The notes under the pieces: model-generated
The model's database searches: none
Told to the model about the DNA's origin: nothing
The model's input: the letters and a program-made list of their open reading frames with translations, nothing else
Origin: Amphibalanus amphitrite
Lineage: Eukaryota > Arthropoda > Thecostraca > Balanomorpha > Balanidae
DNA length: 64,000 nt
Assembly: GCF_019059575.1 (NCBI RefSeq)
Contig: NW_024881868.1
Location: 434,001 to 498,000 of the forward strand
Direction: 5' to 3'
Translations under genes and position numbers: made by a program
In this document: piece by piece, positions 23,823-35,739 of the stretch
How positions within the stretch are numbered: the first letter of the stretch is position 1
Layout: every line of letters starts with the position of its first letter

Positions 23823-24774
23823 TTAACCCTAGAACGCCTAGGGGGGGGGGTGTATCAACCCCCCCCCTGAGGTTTTTTCGAAGTGCACGCTAAACGGCTT
23901 GTCGTAGCGGGCTGAAATTTTCAATACCCTCTGGGGCAACCTTTGCGCATCTTTTGCCGAAAAAAATTGATCGGGTCATGTCAGGTCACGGAGTTATGAC
24001 GTCATAAGAGGTACATCCTCCGGCCGGATTTTCACAAACTGAGTGCCAACGCCCGAGGTTTCCTGCCGGTGGTACGGACATCGGTTGATGGATCGTGATG
24101 AAACTTCCCATGCATGTTGGGGCAAGTATTGGCTATCATATGGTATAAGAGATTTGACCGGGTCAGGTCAGGTCACGGAGCTATGACGTCACAAGAAGAA
24201 CAGCGTCCGGTACTATTTTTGAAAAGCGCCCGAACCACTATTTTGCTAATTCTTGTCACCTCAATGGGAATATGCAGCAATATTAGCTTCTATAGGGAGC
24301 AAATGGACCTCCCAAATCCAAAAATACAATCAGATTTCAAAAATTTAAATATTGATTTTTCGAATTTCTGCCGCCGACTGTGACCTTGCCGACTTCCGGC
24401 GCTCCCAACGCGCCATTTTTAGAGCTAGGGAAACAAAATACATACCAAACGATAGAGAATTGATCAAGGAACACGATAGTGAAGGTTTCAAGTCGATATC
24501 TCCCACCGTTTTGCCGCAATCGCCGCCGAAAGTTGAAAAAAGTCTATTTTTCCGAAAATTTGACCTTTGACCGGTCAAAAGTAGGTCAAATGTTGACCTA
24601 GGACCAAAAAATATACCACCAATCGCGAGATCTCGTTGAGAGCAATCCGTTGGTTTTTTCCGCTAAGCTCTACGACCTTCCGTTCCGAAACGCCAGGGGG
24701 GGGGGTCATAACAACCCCCCCCCCCCCCCTGGTCGTTCGTGTTATGAGAAATGGCCTGTTCGTGCGAGGGTTAA
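23823..24774. mobile_element. TTAA/CCC-type element, diverged subfamily
   Basis: TTAACCCTAGAACGCCTAGG at 23823 and GTGCGAGGGTTAA ending at 24774, each followed by a G-run/C-run hairpin (23840-23868 and 24694-24730). The interior has GGTCA words near 23975, 24158 and 24572-24600. Confidence 0.7.
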
Positions 24775-25092
24775 CAAAATAGGGAATGGATGAATGTTAC
24801 ATTATTTTATCAGAGTATCAGAAGTGTGATGAAAAATCCAGGACTGGGCGTTATGCCCCACTCATATGGGCGTTATGCCCCACGGGTGGGGCAAAACGCC
24901 CGATTTGCAGTCCTCTCAAACCGAACGGCATATCTAAAAAACTATACATGCCACATGCTTCTTGTGTGTTATTCGAAGAAAGCCTAGGCAATGAACTACC
25001 ATATCAGCTACCAAGTTGTCCTTCACATTTGTAAGATAAAGAGATACTGAGGCTGGAAAGTTAGGGTGGGCGCTTTACCCCACCCTACCCTA

Positions 25093-25689
25093 TTCTGGTG
25101 ACTCGTGCCGCAGCTGACTAGGTAATGGGTTTATCGGGCAGGCCGCTTTCGTCGGGCTTCAATTCCCGCTGCCCATGGGCACCATGTCGGTCTGACTGGC
25201 CAGGGTCTAGGACTTGGACCGAACCACGGGAGTAGGAGACAATCAGTGGTGAATGGTGATGCAAACTGATATACCTAGTATTAGTGCGGGTCGGCACTTG
25301 CCAAAGCAGGCCAGTGGGAGTGTTTATGTCCCTCACAGCCCTCTACGCTCAGCTTCTGTACCTACCGTGTTGCGAAAGTTCGTCCGACGTTCGTCTAAGA
25401 TAACTGTCCATTTTGGATGCGTAAGGATATCAATTTTGGATACAAGGATCCATGAGATATAATGATCAATTTTGGAGGATCATTGATCACAAGGATGCGT
25501 CTAAAGTAATTGTAAGGGCTCTCTGTCCAGTTTGGGTCAGGTCAGACGGGCTAAATAAATTATGTCGTAGTATCGCTTATATACGAGTATGCGTGGTAGT
25601 TTCACGATGAATAGATTCCCACGTCTTTTCCTATAAGCTCCTCACTTCAAAGTGTGTTGTTTTCATGCCAAAATCTGGTATTTATGTAG
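25093..25689. other. Unannotated spacer between mobile elements
   Basis: No gene or repeat recognised. Confidence 0.3.
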
Positions 25690-26894
25690 TTAACCCGCGC
25701 CCTGGTGGGGTCTGTTTATAACGCGACCTGGTGGGGGGGCTATTTTTACCCCCCCCCCCTCGTATCTCCAAAACTACTGGACGGATCCAAAAAATTCAAA
25801 CGGCGTTCGAAAGGCCTGTCAAATTTGTTGCGGGAAACCAAATTTTATTGACCTCGGGGTCACCGATGACGTCACAGGTCAGGTCAAAGATGAAATGTTT
25901 CACCGTTCACGGGTCTTCTAGGGAATGCGCTATAACACCGAGGAAAACGCATTTTGTCGGGAATCAGCGATAGGGCGTCAGTTGCCTAGTAGATATGTTG
26001 CTGTTAGAGGTCACTGGTCATACCAGGTCAGGTCACAGGTCAGGTCACCAAAGGTCACCAAGGGTCACCACATGAACCCAACTTTACTAAGGTTATGCGA
26101 TGCATGTTTTATGGCCAGTTTTTCATTTCCAACTCAATGGTGCTGGTTATAAGACCATCAGGTACGGTTTAGGTCACTTTCTGGTGGAGGTCAGGTCAAG
26201 GTCAGGTCAAAAAAGGTCAAATTTCAAAGTTGATATTTTTGCATAAAATGGGTATTGATTCGATGCATCTCGTCACGGGGAGTCTAATGGTGGTCTTTGT
26301 TTTGCGCTACGAGGTCTAGAATTGCTGAAAATTGAGTTTGAAAATTTGACGTCATCAATTTTGAACAGTTTTTTCGCTATAACTTGGCCAAAAAAAGAGG
26401 TATCGATCTCAAATTTGGTATGTAGATAGAAGGCGGTAAGGACTATCACATATATTCCGTTTTTTTTCGAAATTCAAAAAACTTTTTGGATTTTTTGGCT
26501 ATTATATTCAAAAAATCTATTTTTTGATTTTTGGGGGTCAAAATCCAAAAATTTCAAAAATCTGAGATGGCAGTTTTGTAGCCCTGTCCATTCTACAGCT
26601 TTTATGTCCTTATCATTTTTCTGTATTTGCAAAGCTATAGGCCTGACAGCTCTTCCCGCGAAACCCTTTTTTGGGTCGAAAACGGCAGAACATGACGTCA
26701 CTCTGACGTCATTTTCGGCCAACCTATCATAGCCTTTGGAAAAATGTTTGTTTGGTCACAATGTGTAAAATTGATGTCCGGGAGGGTACTGAAAGTTTGG
26801 TGACGATCGGCGCAGTGGTTCTGGAGATATATCGAAAAGTCTGGAGGGGGGGGGGGGGGGCAAAAAATAGCCCCCCCACCAGGTCGCGGGTTAA
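25690..26894. mobile_element. TTAA/CCC-type element, intact, same subfamily as element C
   Basis: TTAACCCGCGCCCTGGTGGG at the left, CCACCAGGTCGCGGGTTAA at the right. It is collinear with 19242-20383 but retains a segment (near 26275-26345) missing from that copy and present in copy 1. GGTCA arrays at 26004-26065 and 26165-26220, and TGACGTCA-like pairs at 26693-26712. Confidence 0.8.
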
Positions 26895-29800
26895 ATCAAT
26901 CTGATGGGTAGCCTGTAGGCGCTTAACTCAGACAGATGTGCTGTTTGTGAGCCAGGTGACGCTGACAAATTCGCTCCCCTTTTACGGGCGCGGCGCAACA
27001 GGCAAAGTAACTCGCCCGGCGGCGCTGAACTGCGAGTGCCGTGTCACCGACGCTATTCATTGCCGGCGCCGCCCCCCATCGGCGAGAGCTGCATAATTAA
27101 CGGGCGCTACCGACGCGGCCGGGCGGCTCCCAGCGTCGGGCCGACGCGCGCGCCGCGTCTGCCGCGTCGGAGGCGGCGGGGAACGCGGCGCCATCCGCCC
27201 ACACATCCGGCGTGCACGGCAGACATAGCGGCGACGGTATGTGTCCTGAATACGCCGGTGATATGTCACAAATGTTCGGACACTTGGTCAGTCCCGTGAG
27301 TGAGGATGAGCGAGGATGGGGCAGAGGACGACACGACACTTCGTGGGCGGAACACTATGTAGGGTGTGATAATGCGATGCATTGGGACGAACGGTGGGAA
27401 AGTGAAAGTCATGCTGTGAGTGCCCAGTTGGTATGTTGGGATTAATGAAACGATATATGGTGGGATGCACGCATGGTTGAACTAACAGTTGTGATGGGAT
27501 GACCCGTATTGCGAATGGATACCATGAAACGGTTTGATTTGGCATGATTGTAAATACACGGTGGATCATGCCGACGGGACAGTGCGATGAGGTTGGTCAG
27601 CAGAAGCCTATGCTAGTGGGACGTGGGGATGGTGGGATGATGAGAGACAGTGGGTGAGTTGTGGGACACATTGGGACGGATGTGTATTGTGTGGGACATC
27701 GGGGAGCGGCGGGACGCAGCGGCACGCCCACCAGCCGCCAGCATCCCATTTCGGCGGCGGCCCGCCGACGGTCGGTCTAAATCACTGGACAGGCGCCTTG
27801 TGGGCACCACGCAGTGATAAAACGGCCTGCAAATCGTCCCCGGCCGACCGACGCCGACCCTGCGACCTGTTGCTGACACGTGACCCTCACGCGGACTAAA
27901 TCCCAGCCGGCACAGCTCACTGCCGGGCGCCGAATGGCTGCGACCCGTGCACAAGCATATCCCACAGGGATATTTTGATACAGGGTAAATCCTGAATACT
28001 GAGGCGACAGGCCAGGCATGGAATTCCTACGAATTAACAATACTGGCCCTCACATGATTGCACAATAGGTCACAGTGTAGCACCTACTACTACCCACGTG
28101 ACATATAGGGTTATGCGAGCTATCAGGATGGCATATATAGGTCACGCAGATTAGCAGGACGCGTATGACTGCGACCGAGAGGACCTAACAGGGCGACATC
28201 CGGTCAGTTGTGAAGGTTCTTCGCCGGCAGTCGGCACATGCTATATCAAATGGGATCAACTAGATGGGTGTAGCAGCCGCTACCTCATGCCAGGCTTCAC
28301 CTCCTTTCCACATTGATAGCCCAGATAAGGCATGCGATTAGTTTCCATTTATCTAAACACGCTATCCAGGAAGCTTTTGTAGATTTCATCTTTGGATCTC
28401 TGACCACTTGCATTGTTATGCCTCAAAGCATCTTATTCACTTGCTGGCCGCCTATAAAGATGTTGTTTGCTTATTTACAATAGCGTCTTTAGTGCTGTTT
28501 AACAAAGATGATGCCTCATATGATCTTCATTTTCAGAAATTCTTGCTACTAATGCACATACCCATGTTAAAAGTTATTCCTAAAAAGATGTAAGTAGCCT
28601 GGTCGTTTCCTTATCTTTCCATTTCATTTCCTACAAAATCTATACGTAACCGGCAAATTCAATTGGCCGTAGTCCTCATATATGCACTTAAACAGATTTA
28701 TCAAACATACCATAATGTGAAATCAAACAATAAAATAATACAGAAGGAGCATAGCAGGCTTCGAATCATGTCACAGACGGACGACTGAGCAAAACGGCGT
28801 TCGAGCTGTTGCTTTCTCGGGTCAATAAGTGAATGAATAATTTGACTTGCGATGCAAGAAGGTGGACTGGTTATTGAAACATCATAAAAACATGATAAGG
28901 CCTTCTGCCTTATGGAATACATCCCTGTCAGTATTGTAAGCATTGTCAGGTCAGGCTTCCTGTCCGGGCCCATGCCCCGCCCCAAGGTCATGCTGGGTTT
29001 CCGTGTCAAGGTCAGCATGCGTGTTCATGCTGGGTGACGAGAGCCGGGTCAATTTGGCTGATGCAGTTTCCCAGCCAGTTCTGTCAGTGCTCGCGGATCA
29101 GCTGCTGGATGTTCAGCGAAAACAAAACGTACGTACCCAACCAGCCTCCAGACCTACATTTTCAATCGTAGACTGTTATCTCGAAGCCATGGTTGCGATA
29201 CTTAATCGGCTGATGGAGCGTTTTCCGTTGCACGCCCTGCTCGCTCGCACGATGGTTGTTTGCCCCGCATTTATCTCACTAATTGGAATAGCATTAGGGC
29301 AGTGGCTTGGATGAAAAAGGACCCCAAAAGAGATGTAGGCATTTCTATTATTTTAAGACTTCGTAAAATTCCAGCCCATATCGGCCTTTTTTACAACCTG
29401 TCACTTCATCATATATTATACCTATTATTTGGAAGGAGGGTACCGAATTCTTTTAACGTTCGATACACAGTTCGGCTTTATAATTCTAGCATTTCGGTAC
29501 GTAGAATGACATGACTTACACAACTCATATCCTAGGGCATAGAGTGGTTTTGCTTGCATTCCCGCAAAGTTTGTTCAGCCCATTCAGGGCACGTATTCTT
29601 CGCACAAATGGTGCCTTACTGCTCTGGCTTTACTGAACTTGTCAGCTAAGTTGGGTAATGCGTTTGAGTGTGATAATAGACTATATCATCGATTTCAGGC
29701 CACACTCAATATTTTCATATCTACGATTAGCTTTGATTTGTTCATTTTGATCATAACTATTTTAAGCATTTTGAAGAGTCATAGCGCAAGCATCTTGTTT

Positions 29801-30363
29801 AGTATGTTTGAACTGCATTTGATAACTGTCTAAAATTCTTATCATTTAGTTACAGTGGAATCCGCCAAATTGACAAAATGACAAAATGTTTCGGATTTAA
29901 TAAGCGGTGGCTTTTTTTAACCGGAGTCAGTTTTTTTTCAATTAAAAAAGCATGTATCGCAGCAGCCCGTTCCGTTCCCCTGCAATATGTACAAGCGTAA
30001 AGATAACGCTCCTCACTGCCTTACTTATTCCAATGGAAGTGACCAGTGGCTCCGCCACCGGTGGGGTTGCGGGAGTCTGGATCCCCAATAATTTGACTTA
30101 ATTTGACTCTGCAGCCCAATGTATAAATGCGTGCGTTTTAGGGTTGGGCAATGGACATCCCCAAACCTGCGACCGTAGTCGAGGCCCTGAAAGTAACCAG
30201 CACACACTGCAAGCTGTCACAGCGATAAAGTCGACATATCCATCCACGATCACTGCCCGTCATGCCTGCTATGCTCACGAGATGTTACTTGGGTCATCAG
30301 GGTCACACGCCAATAACTCCTGATCAAATTAAGCTAGTAAATGACGTCGTATAGGAACAGCGG
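26895..30363. other. Gene-poor stretch with G-rich degenerate repeats
   Basis: GC-rich at 27000-27200, then strand-biased at 27270-27720 with many TGGGA/GTGGGA words on the plus strand, suggesting a decayed short tandem repeat. From 28 kb it becomes AT-rich. Frames at 28408-28593 and 28943-29314 have no recognisable product and no splice context that could be supported. Confidence 0.3.
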
Positions 30364-30535
30364 AGGCCCCAAAAAGTGAACGAAGGCAAAGTCTAATATC
30401 TTTAAAACCAGTAAATATTTTTCGGTGAAATTTGGTAGATACTCATTTTTGATCTTTCTGAACCATGGGACATCGCTTTAATGCCACTTCATTAACTTTT
30501 TTTGAAGGTGGGAGGTTCCCTTTAAATCCTTTCCT
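30364..30535. mobile_element. Fragment of an AGGGAC-end element
   Basis: Complement of the left part of the element at 41704-42235: it ends GAAGGTGGGAGGTTCCCTTTAA, and the adjoining text matches 41725-41870 in reverse. The other end could not be found. Confidence 0.45.
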
Positions 30536-30579
30536 GTGCCATTTTACCGGTTCTCATACTTCTACCCATTGACTAGTAA

Positions 30580-30931
30580 TGGTGAGGGCACGTGACCGAC
30601 GTAACCCCAGGTGACCCTTAGGAAACATATGAGCTATAGAAGTTGTGGTGTTAGGGTCCTGTAAGTTTCACCTCCCTGTATGAGCTTCTCTGACAATGAG
30701 GGCGCTGCGAACTTGCGACATTTTAGAGCCGTGCAGATATTCACTTATGACGTCATAGTTAAGTGACCTGACCTGACCTGAAAGTGCGGTTGGTGTCAAA
30801 GGATCGGCCTTGAGTCAAAGACCATGTGTGCCGACTTCCGTTCTCTGTAGTGGCGCGTTCCGAACAAAATTAAAAAAAAACTCAGGGGCAGCAACTGCCC
30901 CCCACCTCCGGCCTCGGCCGGCGAAGGTTAA
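30580..30931. mobile_element. Truncated TTAA/CCC-type element (reverse orientation)
   Basis: The reverse complement matches the left 350 bp of the element at 43517-44554, including the word GTTGGTGTCAAAGGATC and the terminal GGCCGGCGAAGGTTAA. Only the TTAA at 30928-30931 is intact and it is shared with the next element. Confidence 0.55.
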
Positions 30932-31756
30932 CCCTCGCCCGGGGGGGGGGGGGTCGAACGGACCCCCCTTGGTTTTTCGCGAATAACTCGCGTAAAAAGC
31001 GGCCGATCGCGACGAAATTTTTAGTACCCTCGCGTTAATCAATTTTACTCCTACCCTAAAATTTTCATAACCCTTACCCTAATGACCTTTGACCTGTGAC
31101 CTACTTTTCGAGACCATGTTTGGCCGGAATCGCTATTCGGCGTATGTCGGCTCGCATTAGCAGCGCGTTTGCAGTCTTTTCGTGGTTTTAAGCGTTCAAA
31201 CATGGAATATAATGTTGCTCCCATGCATGAGGGTGGGTGTCAAGGTCACCGGAAGGTAAAGTCAGGTCATTGACCTTTGATGACCTCGGTTCACTTTTTC
31301 GAGTTTTACATGTTTCTAGGCTAGTTTTGGGAGCTGAATTCGAATTTAGCAACCATTTGAACATTTACGAAGTAGTTTTGGTGACTTCGTAACATGTTAC
31401 GAAGCTGTCAGAGGCGGTTGCCACCTACTACGAATACCCTCACTGGTTGACCTGACCTGACCTGACCCGACCTGGCCTATGTGCATGAAGACATCATCTG
31501 TGATCAAAACTAACATGATATTCGTGATCAGCACCCCGAAAAAAACCCATAGCAGCCACGCTTTACGACGTTATAACAGGTCCCGATTTTCCCGACCTTT
31601 GGGTCATTGACCTGACCTGGAAGGTCAACCGATGACCTAGGACCTTAAAATTGGCTTCCTCCCGTCACGGGCAACACGCTCGTTTTTTCCGCGAAGCTCT
31701 AGCTTGATCAGGGGCGAAACGGCAGGGGGGTTGTTTTCGAAAACAACCCCCCTTAA
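30928..31756. mobile_element. TTAA/CCC-type element in a chain
   Basis: Starts TTAACCCTCGCCCGGGGG at the shared TTAA and reads as the reverse complement of 21265-22214 (GACCTAGGACCTTAAAATTG near 31635, GCTCGTTTTTTCCGCGAAGC near 31679). It ends in a hairpin GGGGGGTTGTTTTCGAAAAC...CCCCCC and TTAA at 31753-31756; the usual GGCGAGGG terminus is missing. Confidence 0.6.
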
Positions 31757-31762
31757 CGGCGA

Positions 31763-32641
31763 AACGGTTAGTGGCAGGGGGGTTGTTTTCATCCACCCCC
31801 AAGGTTTTTCGGGAATATCTCCGAAACCGCTGAAGCTACGATGCTGAAATTTTCTGACTTTTCCTGAAACTAAATTGGGCACATTCCCTGAAAATTTCAA
31901 GTTCATAACTTTACCAGGGGCGGCTCCAGAGCACTGGGAATTGGGGGGTCCTATTTGTGAAGCGAGTCATTTGGGCGAAGATCACGATGCTGCACCAGTT
32001 TTACGAACAGTGAATGAAAGGTATCATGTGATAACATATACAAAGTTATTGTGCATCCTCTTTTGACACGTTTTTGCTATAATAGGCGGATCCAGGCGTC
32101 CAAAAAGGGGGGTTATGTTTTACCTCCCAACATAGGTGGCCTGACACCGCCTATGCATGACCAATACAATTGTAGTCGTTCTCTCATAAGAAAATTGTAA
32201 CATAGCAAGACCATTACCACCCTCTTTAGAAACAGTACCAACAAAAACCTTATTTACTATACTTTTTGTGTACCCTAATCTCAATGATCTGTATCCGCCC
32301 ATGATTTTTAAAAATGCATATTTTTAGGATCCATGTGAATTCCTGGTTCATTCTCTATCGATCGGCAAAAGTTGCGTTAAGATTGGTTCAGAAACCTGAA
32401 CGTAATAAACAGTCTAAAATGTATCTGCAATTTGCCCGTTTTTACCCCCCTCTACCCCCTCCTATTGACATTTTTTGATTTTTATTTTTTAGAAATGTAG
32501 ATCACGTTGAGCAAAATCGAATGCCGTTTGAATTTTGAAAATCGGCCTGTTAGATCTCGAGATATCAAGGGGGGGTCGTAAACAGCCCCCCCCCCCTGCC
32601 ACTAATAGGGGTAGCCAGGAGCCTGCCACTAATAGGGTTAA
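31763..32641. mobile_element. TTAA/CCC-type element with TTAGTGGCAGGG ends, internally disrupted
   Basis: The left GTTAGTGGCAGGGGGG (from about 31767) and right CCCCCCTGCCACTAATAGGG then TTAA (32638-32641) are inverted copies; CTGCCACTAATAGGG occurs twice at the right end (32597 and 32623). The middle carries unrelated sequence beginning CAGGGGCGGCTCCAGAGC at 31914, which looks like another insertion, and a short GGCGGATCC...CCGCC remnant at 32084-32153. The left boundary is uncertain. Confidence 0.45.
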
Positions 32642-33600
32642 CCCTCGCCCGCACATGCCATTTTCCCATCCTAGAACGCACATGGGGGGGGGGGGGGTTG
32701 CCGGTTGCCACCACCACCACCCGCGCCATTTCGTTCCTGTTGGAGATAGAGCTTCGCGGTAAAGACCAAAAAGATTCTTTGGGAAGAGACAAATCCAATG
32801 GCACCCAGTTTTACCTTCTCAAGTCAGTCGTTGACCTTCCAGGTCAGGTCAAACAAAAAAAAATGTTGCTGTTTTGGGTCACCGTTGGATATCAAGTGCG
32901 CTGCTTATCACATACCGATGACGATGCCATTTTCTGGTGCCAAGCCCGCTGGAACCTGACCTCTTTGTCACACTACCTGACCAGGTTTTTGCTGCTGAGG
33001 TCATTTCAGGTCAAGTTAGGTCAAGCAAGGTCAATGATATTTGTTTGTATGTCTGTGTGTGTGTCTGTGTGTACCTACTGTGTATTACTGATGTGTGCAC
33101 CAATTGTTTATGTGTCCATATTACATGAAATCATAATCTGAGAAGCTTTTACCAAAAATGCAGTCAAAAAACTTCACGAAAAGTAAGTTCAGCTTGCCTA
33201 AAACACAATTATTTTAGATGACCTAGGTTGACCTTGGCCCTGACCTTGACATCTGTGCATCGTCGAACAACATGTCCCATGATACCTATAGGTGGGAGGT
33301 AAGACTGGCAAAAAAGGCCGAAATCAAGGTGTCAAAAACTCACAAGGCCCACAGCCAACGCAAGATGTTGAGAATTGGTCATTTGGGTCATGACATGACC
33401 TGAAAAACAAGGTCATATCTCCGAAACCAAAAACCCGAAACCAAAAACCACAGAAACTTGAAATTTTCAGTGGCCATCAAGAAAGGATAGATGAGCAGCT
33501 TTTACGAAAAATCAGGTTTCTAGCTCTAAAAATGTTGAGTGCATAGCAGAAAGACTACCGGGGGGGGGGTGGCAACCCCCCATGTGTGGGTGAGGGTTAA
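32638..33600. mobile_element. TTAA/CCC-type element sharing its left TTAA
   Basis: TTAACCCTCGCCCGCACATG at 32638 and CATGTGTGGGTGAGGGTTAA ending at 33600. Hairpins are near 32683-32720 and 33559-33582. The same left end occurs as a solo fragment at 44939. GGTCA words are clustered at 32999-33033 and TGACC at 33220-33250. Confidence 0.7.
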
Positions 33601-34076
33601 TGACCGTGTTGAAATTAAATGCTGTTGCTGACCTGATGGTGTGCCTAAATTCTTACAGATATGGCGTGCAACCGGAGTATTTCGCTGAGGACGACATTCG
33701 TCTTTCTTAGCCTGGTTCGCTCGATTCAAGTTCGTTATTCTTCCAAAGTTGCCGTTTCACATGTTCCAGTGATATTGGCACCTCGAGTCGATTTATTGGC
33801 AACAGGTAACATGGGGTTGCTGACACGAGGATGGTTTTATAGCTCTTGCGGGGAGAAGTTTCTCCCTTTCTCGGAGTACTACTTTATTTCTATGAGTATC
33901 CTTAGTGAAAACAAACACCACGTGCATGTTCACGGGCCGCAAGATATGAATGAATACCTTCGAAACATGGCCGTTTCGCTTCGTGTGTTAAGATAAAAAT
34001 GAAAGCAGCAGGAAGAACATCAATTATTCAACCAATGCAAATATTTCCTTGCAACGATGGTGGTTGAATTTGTTGC
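33601..34076. other. Spacer between mobile elements
   Basis: Holds a 111-codon frame (33661-33996, plus) without a recognisable domain or signal peptide. Not supported as a gene. Confidence 0.25.
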
Positions 34077-35739
34077 TTAAAGGGACTATTCCACCTTCTA
34101 AAATGTTGTTAAAACCAGTTAAATTGTGCCCGACTTTATAGATTGGATGACCAGGAACACGGTTCTGGCATTTATTTTTCATTAACCCGCGCCCCACTGG
34201 GGGGGGGGCTATTTATAGCCCCCCCTCCCGTTTTTCTGCAATAACTTCCAAACCGCTTGCCGGATCGACGCCAAACTTTCAGTACCTTTGGCTGCATCAA
34301 TTTGACACCTTGTGTCAAAATTTGAACTTCTTAGCTACCATAGGTCGGCCGGAAATGACGTCAGAGTGACGTCATGTTCGTCCGATTTCGACGCAAAACA
34401 TTGAACCACGGCAATCGCTCCCAAGAGCTCAGTTTTTAAGCTAGATCCAATTTCTTTGCATGAAAGGACTCAGAATTGACCGCGCTATCAAACTGCTATC
34501 TCGGATTTTCAAAATTTTGAAAATTTCGAAAATTTTATATAATAATATTCAAAATTTATATTTTTATATTTTTTTCAAAAAAGTTTTTGACTTTTCGAAA
34601 AAACCGGAATATATGTGACAGAACGCATGATTTTGACTAACTCTAGCAAGTTTTAGCTAAATATCTTCAAAAATGGCCAAGTTATACGCATTATTGCAAA
34701 AAATTCACAATTATTAATTTTTCAAATCAATTTTTACGTACGTATTTGACATCGTACACCAATATAAATGGCAACATCGTGTTCCTGAGCTCAAACTGCA
34801 TCCAATAGACACCTTTTACTTCAAAATTTGACCTTTTTTGACCTGAAAGTGACCTGACCTAAGCTAAATTCGACTCCAAATGACCTCGAATGACACAGAC
34901 GACATCAAATTCGAAATCTATGGCCTAAATGGACCATAAAACATGTGTCACGTGACCGACGGATGATATAATATTTTCGTGACCTGTGATGACCTGACCC
35001 TGACCTGAAAATCAAAGTACAAGTTTGGTACCCTCATAGTATCTAGAGCATCTGTTCACGAGTGTGGAAACCAAAAATGAGCCTGATCTGACTTGTAAGT
35101 CGGCAGCCAGAGCCCAAAATGTGAACAAGCCAAAATGCTAATAATTTTTACTTTGACCTGACCTGTGACGTCATCGGTGACCTCGAGGTCAATGAAATTA
35201 GGTTTCGCTCGACAGTTTTTCCGGGGCTATCAGACGCCGTTTGAATTTTGACGATCGGCCCAGTAGTTTCGGAGTTAGGAGGGGGGGCTATGAATAGCCC
35301 CCCCCCCCCCAGTAGGGCGTGTTATACACAGACCCCAGTGGGGCGCGGGTTAAACATCTTAGGCTTCCCATATTCCAAACACAAACTTTCAAATATGTGA
35401 CGTCACAGCCCAAAATTACCTCCTTCCCCAGGCCACATTACTGTCATAAAGCTGATTCTTTTTACTCTGTAGGCACCACAACAAAGTTCAGACCAAGTTT
35501 TAAGCGATTTTTCAACGAACAAACCCATTTAAATCAGAATGACTAAACGAGGTGACGTCACACTAACGGTCGCTCCATGTTGAAGATAGGGCATTGTACA
35601 AGGCCCATTTTCAAATGAAGGGAACGAATTTCTTCAACACCAAGAGGCCGCGGGGGTTGCAACCCGGGTTTCTGAACCTCGCCGCAAACTTGGCTATCTC
35701 AACTCAAACCCCATGTTAAAGGTGGGATAGTCCCTTTAA
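34077..35739. mobile_element. AGGGAC-end element with TTAA flanks, host of a nested element
   Basis: Outer ends are AGGGACTATTCCACCTT after TTAA (34077-34080) and AAGGTGGGATAGTCCCT before TTAA (35736-35739). Without the nested element (34182-35353) it is about 0.5 kb, the same size as its relative at 41704-42235. The right part has GGCTATCTCAACTCAAA near 35696, a word that also occurs in a fragment at 44895-44913. Confidence 0.65.
34182..35353. mobile_element. TTAA/CCC-type element nested in an AGGGAC element
   Basis: TTAACCCGCGCCCCACTGGG at 34182 and CCCCAGTGGGGCGCGGGTTAA ending at 35353 are a clean inverted pair. Hairpins GGGGGGGCTATTTATAGCCC (34201-34225) and the matching one at 35281-35309. 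TGACC array near 34830-34860 and at 34980-35005. Confidence 0.8.

Larger units (their letters stand above)
21190..25092. mobile_element. Element with GGGTAG...GCGCCC ends carrying three nested TTAA elements
   Basis: The ends are inverted copies: TAGGGTAGAGTGGGGCAAAG at 21190 and its counterpart CTTTACCCCACCCTACCCTA ending at 25092. TA on both sides is compatible with a TA target. Internal copies of GGGGCAAAGCGCCC-like words lie near 23545-23575 and 24845-24902. Between the ends sit three TTAA/CCC elements, which together account for most of the 3.9 kb. No transposase frame was seen. Confidence 0.45.

Noticed and set aside
33661-33996. 111-codon plus-strand frame
   Set aside because: No recognisable domain, signal peptide, splice context or neighbouring exon; lies between transposons.
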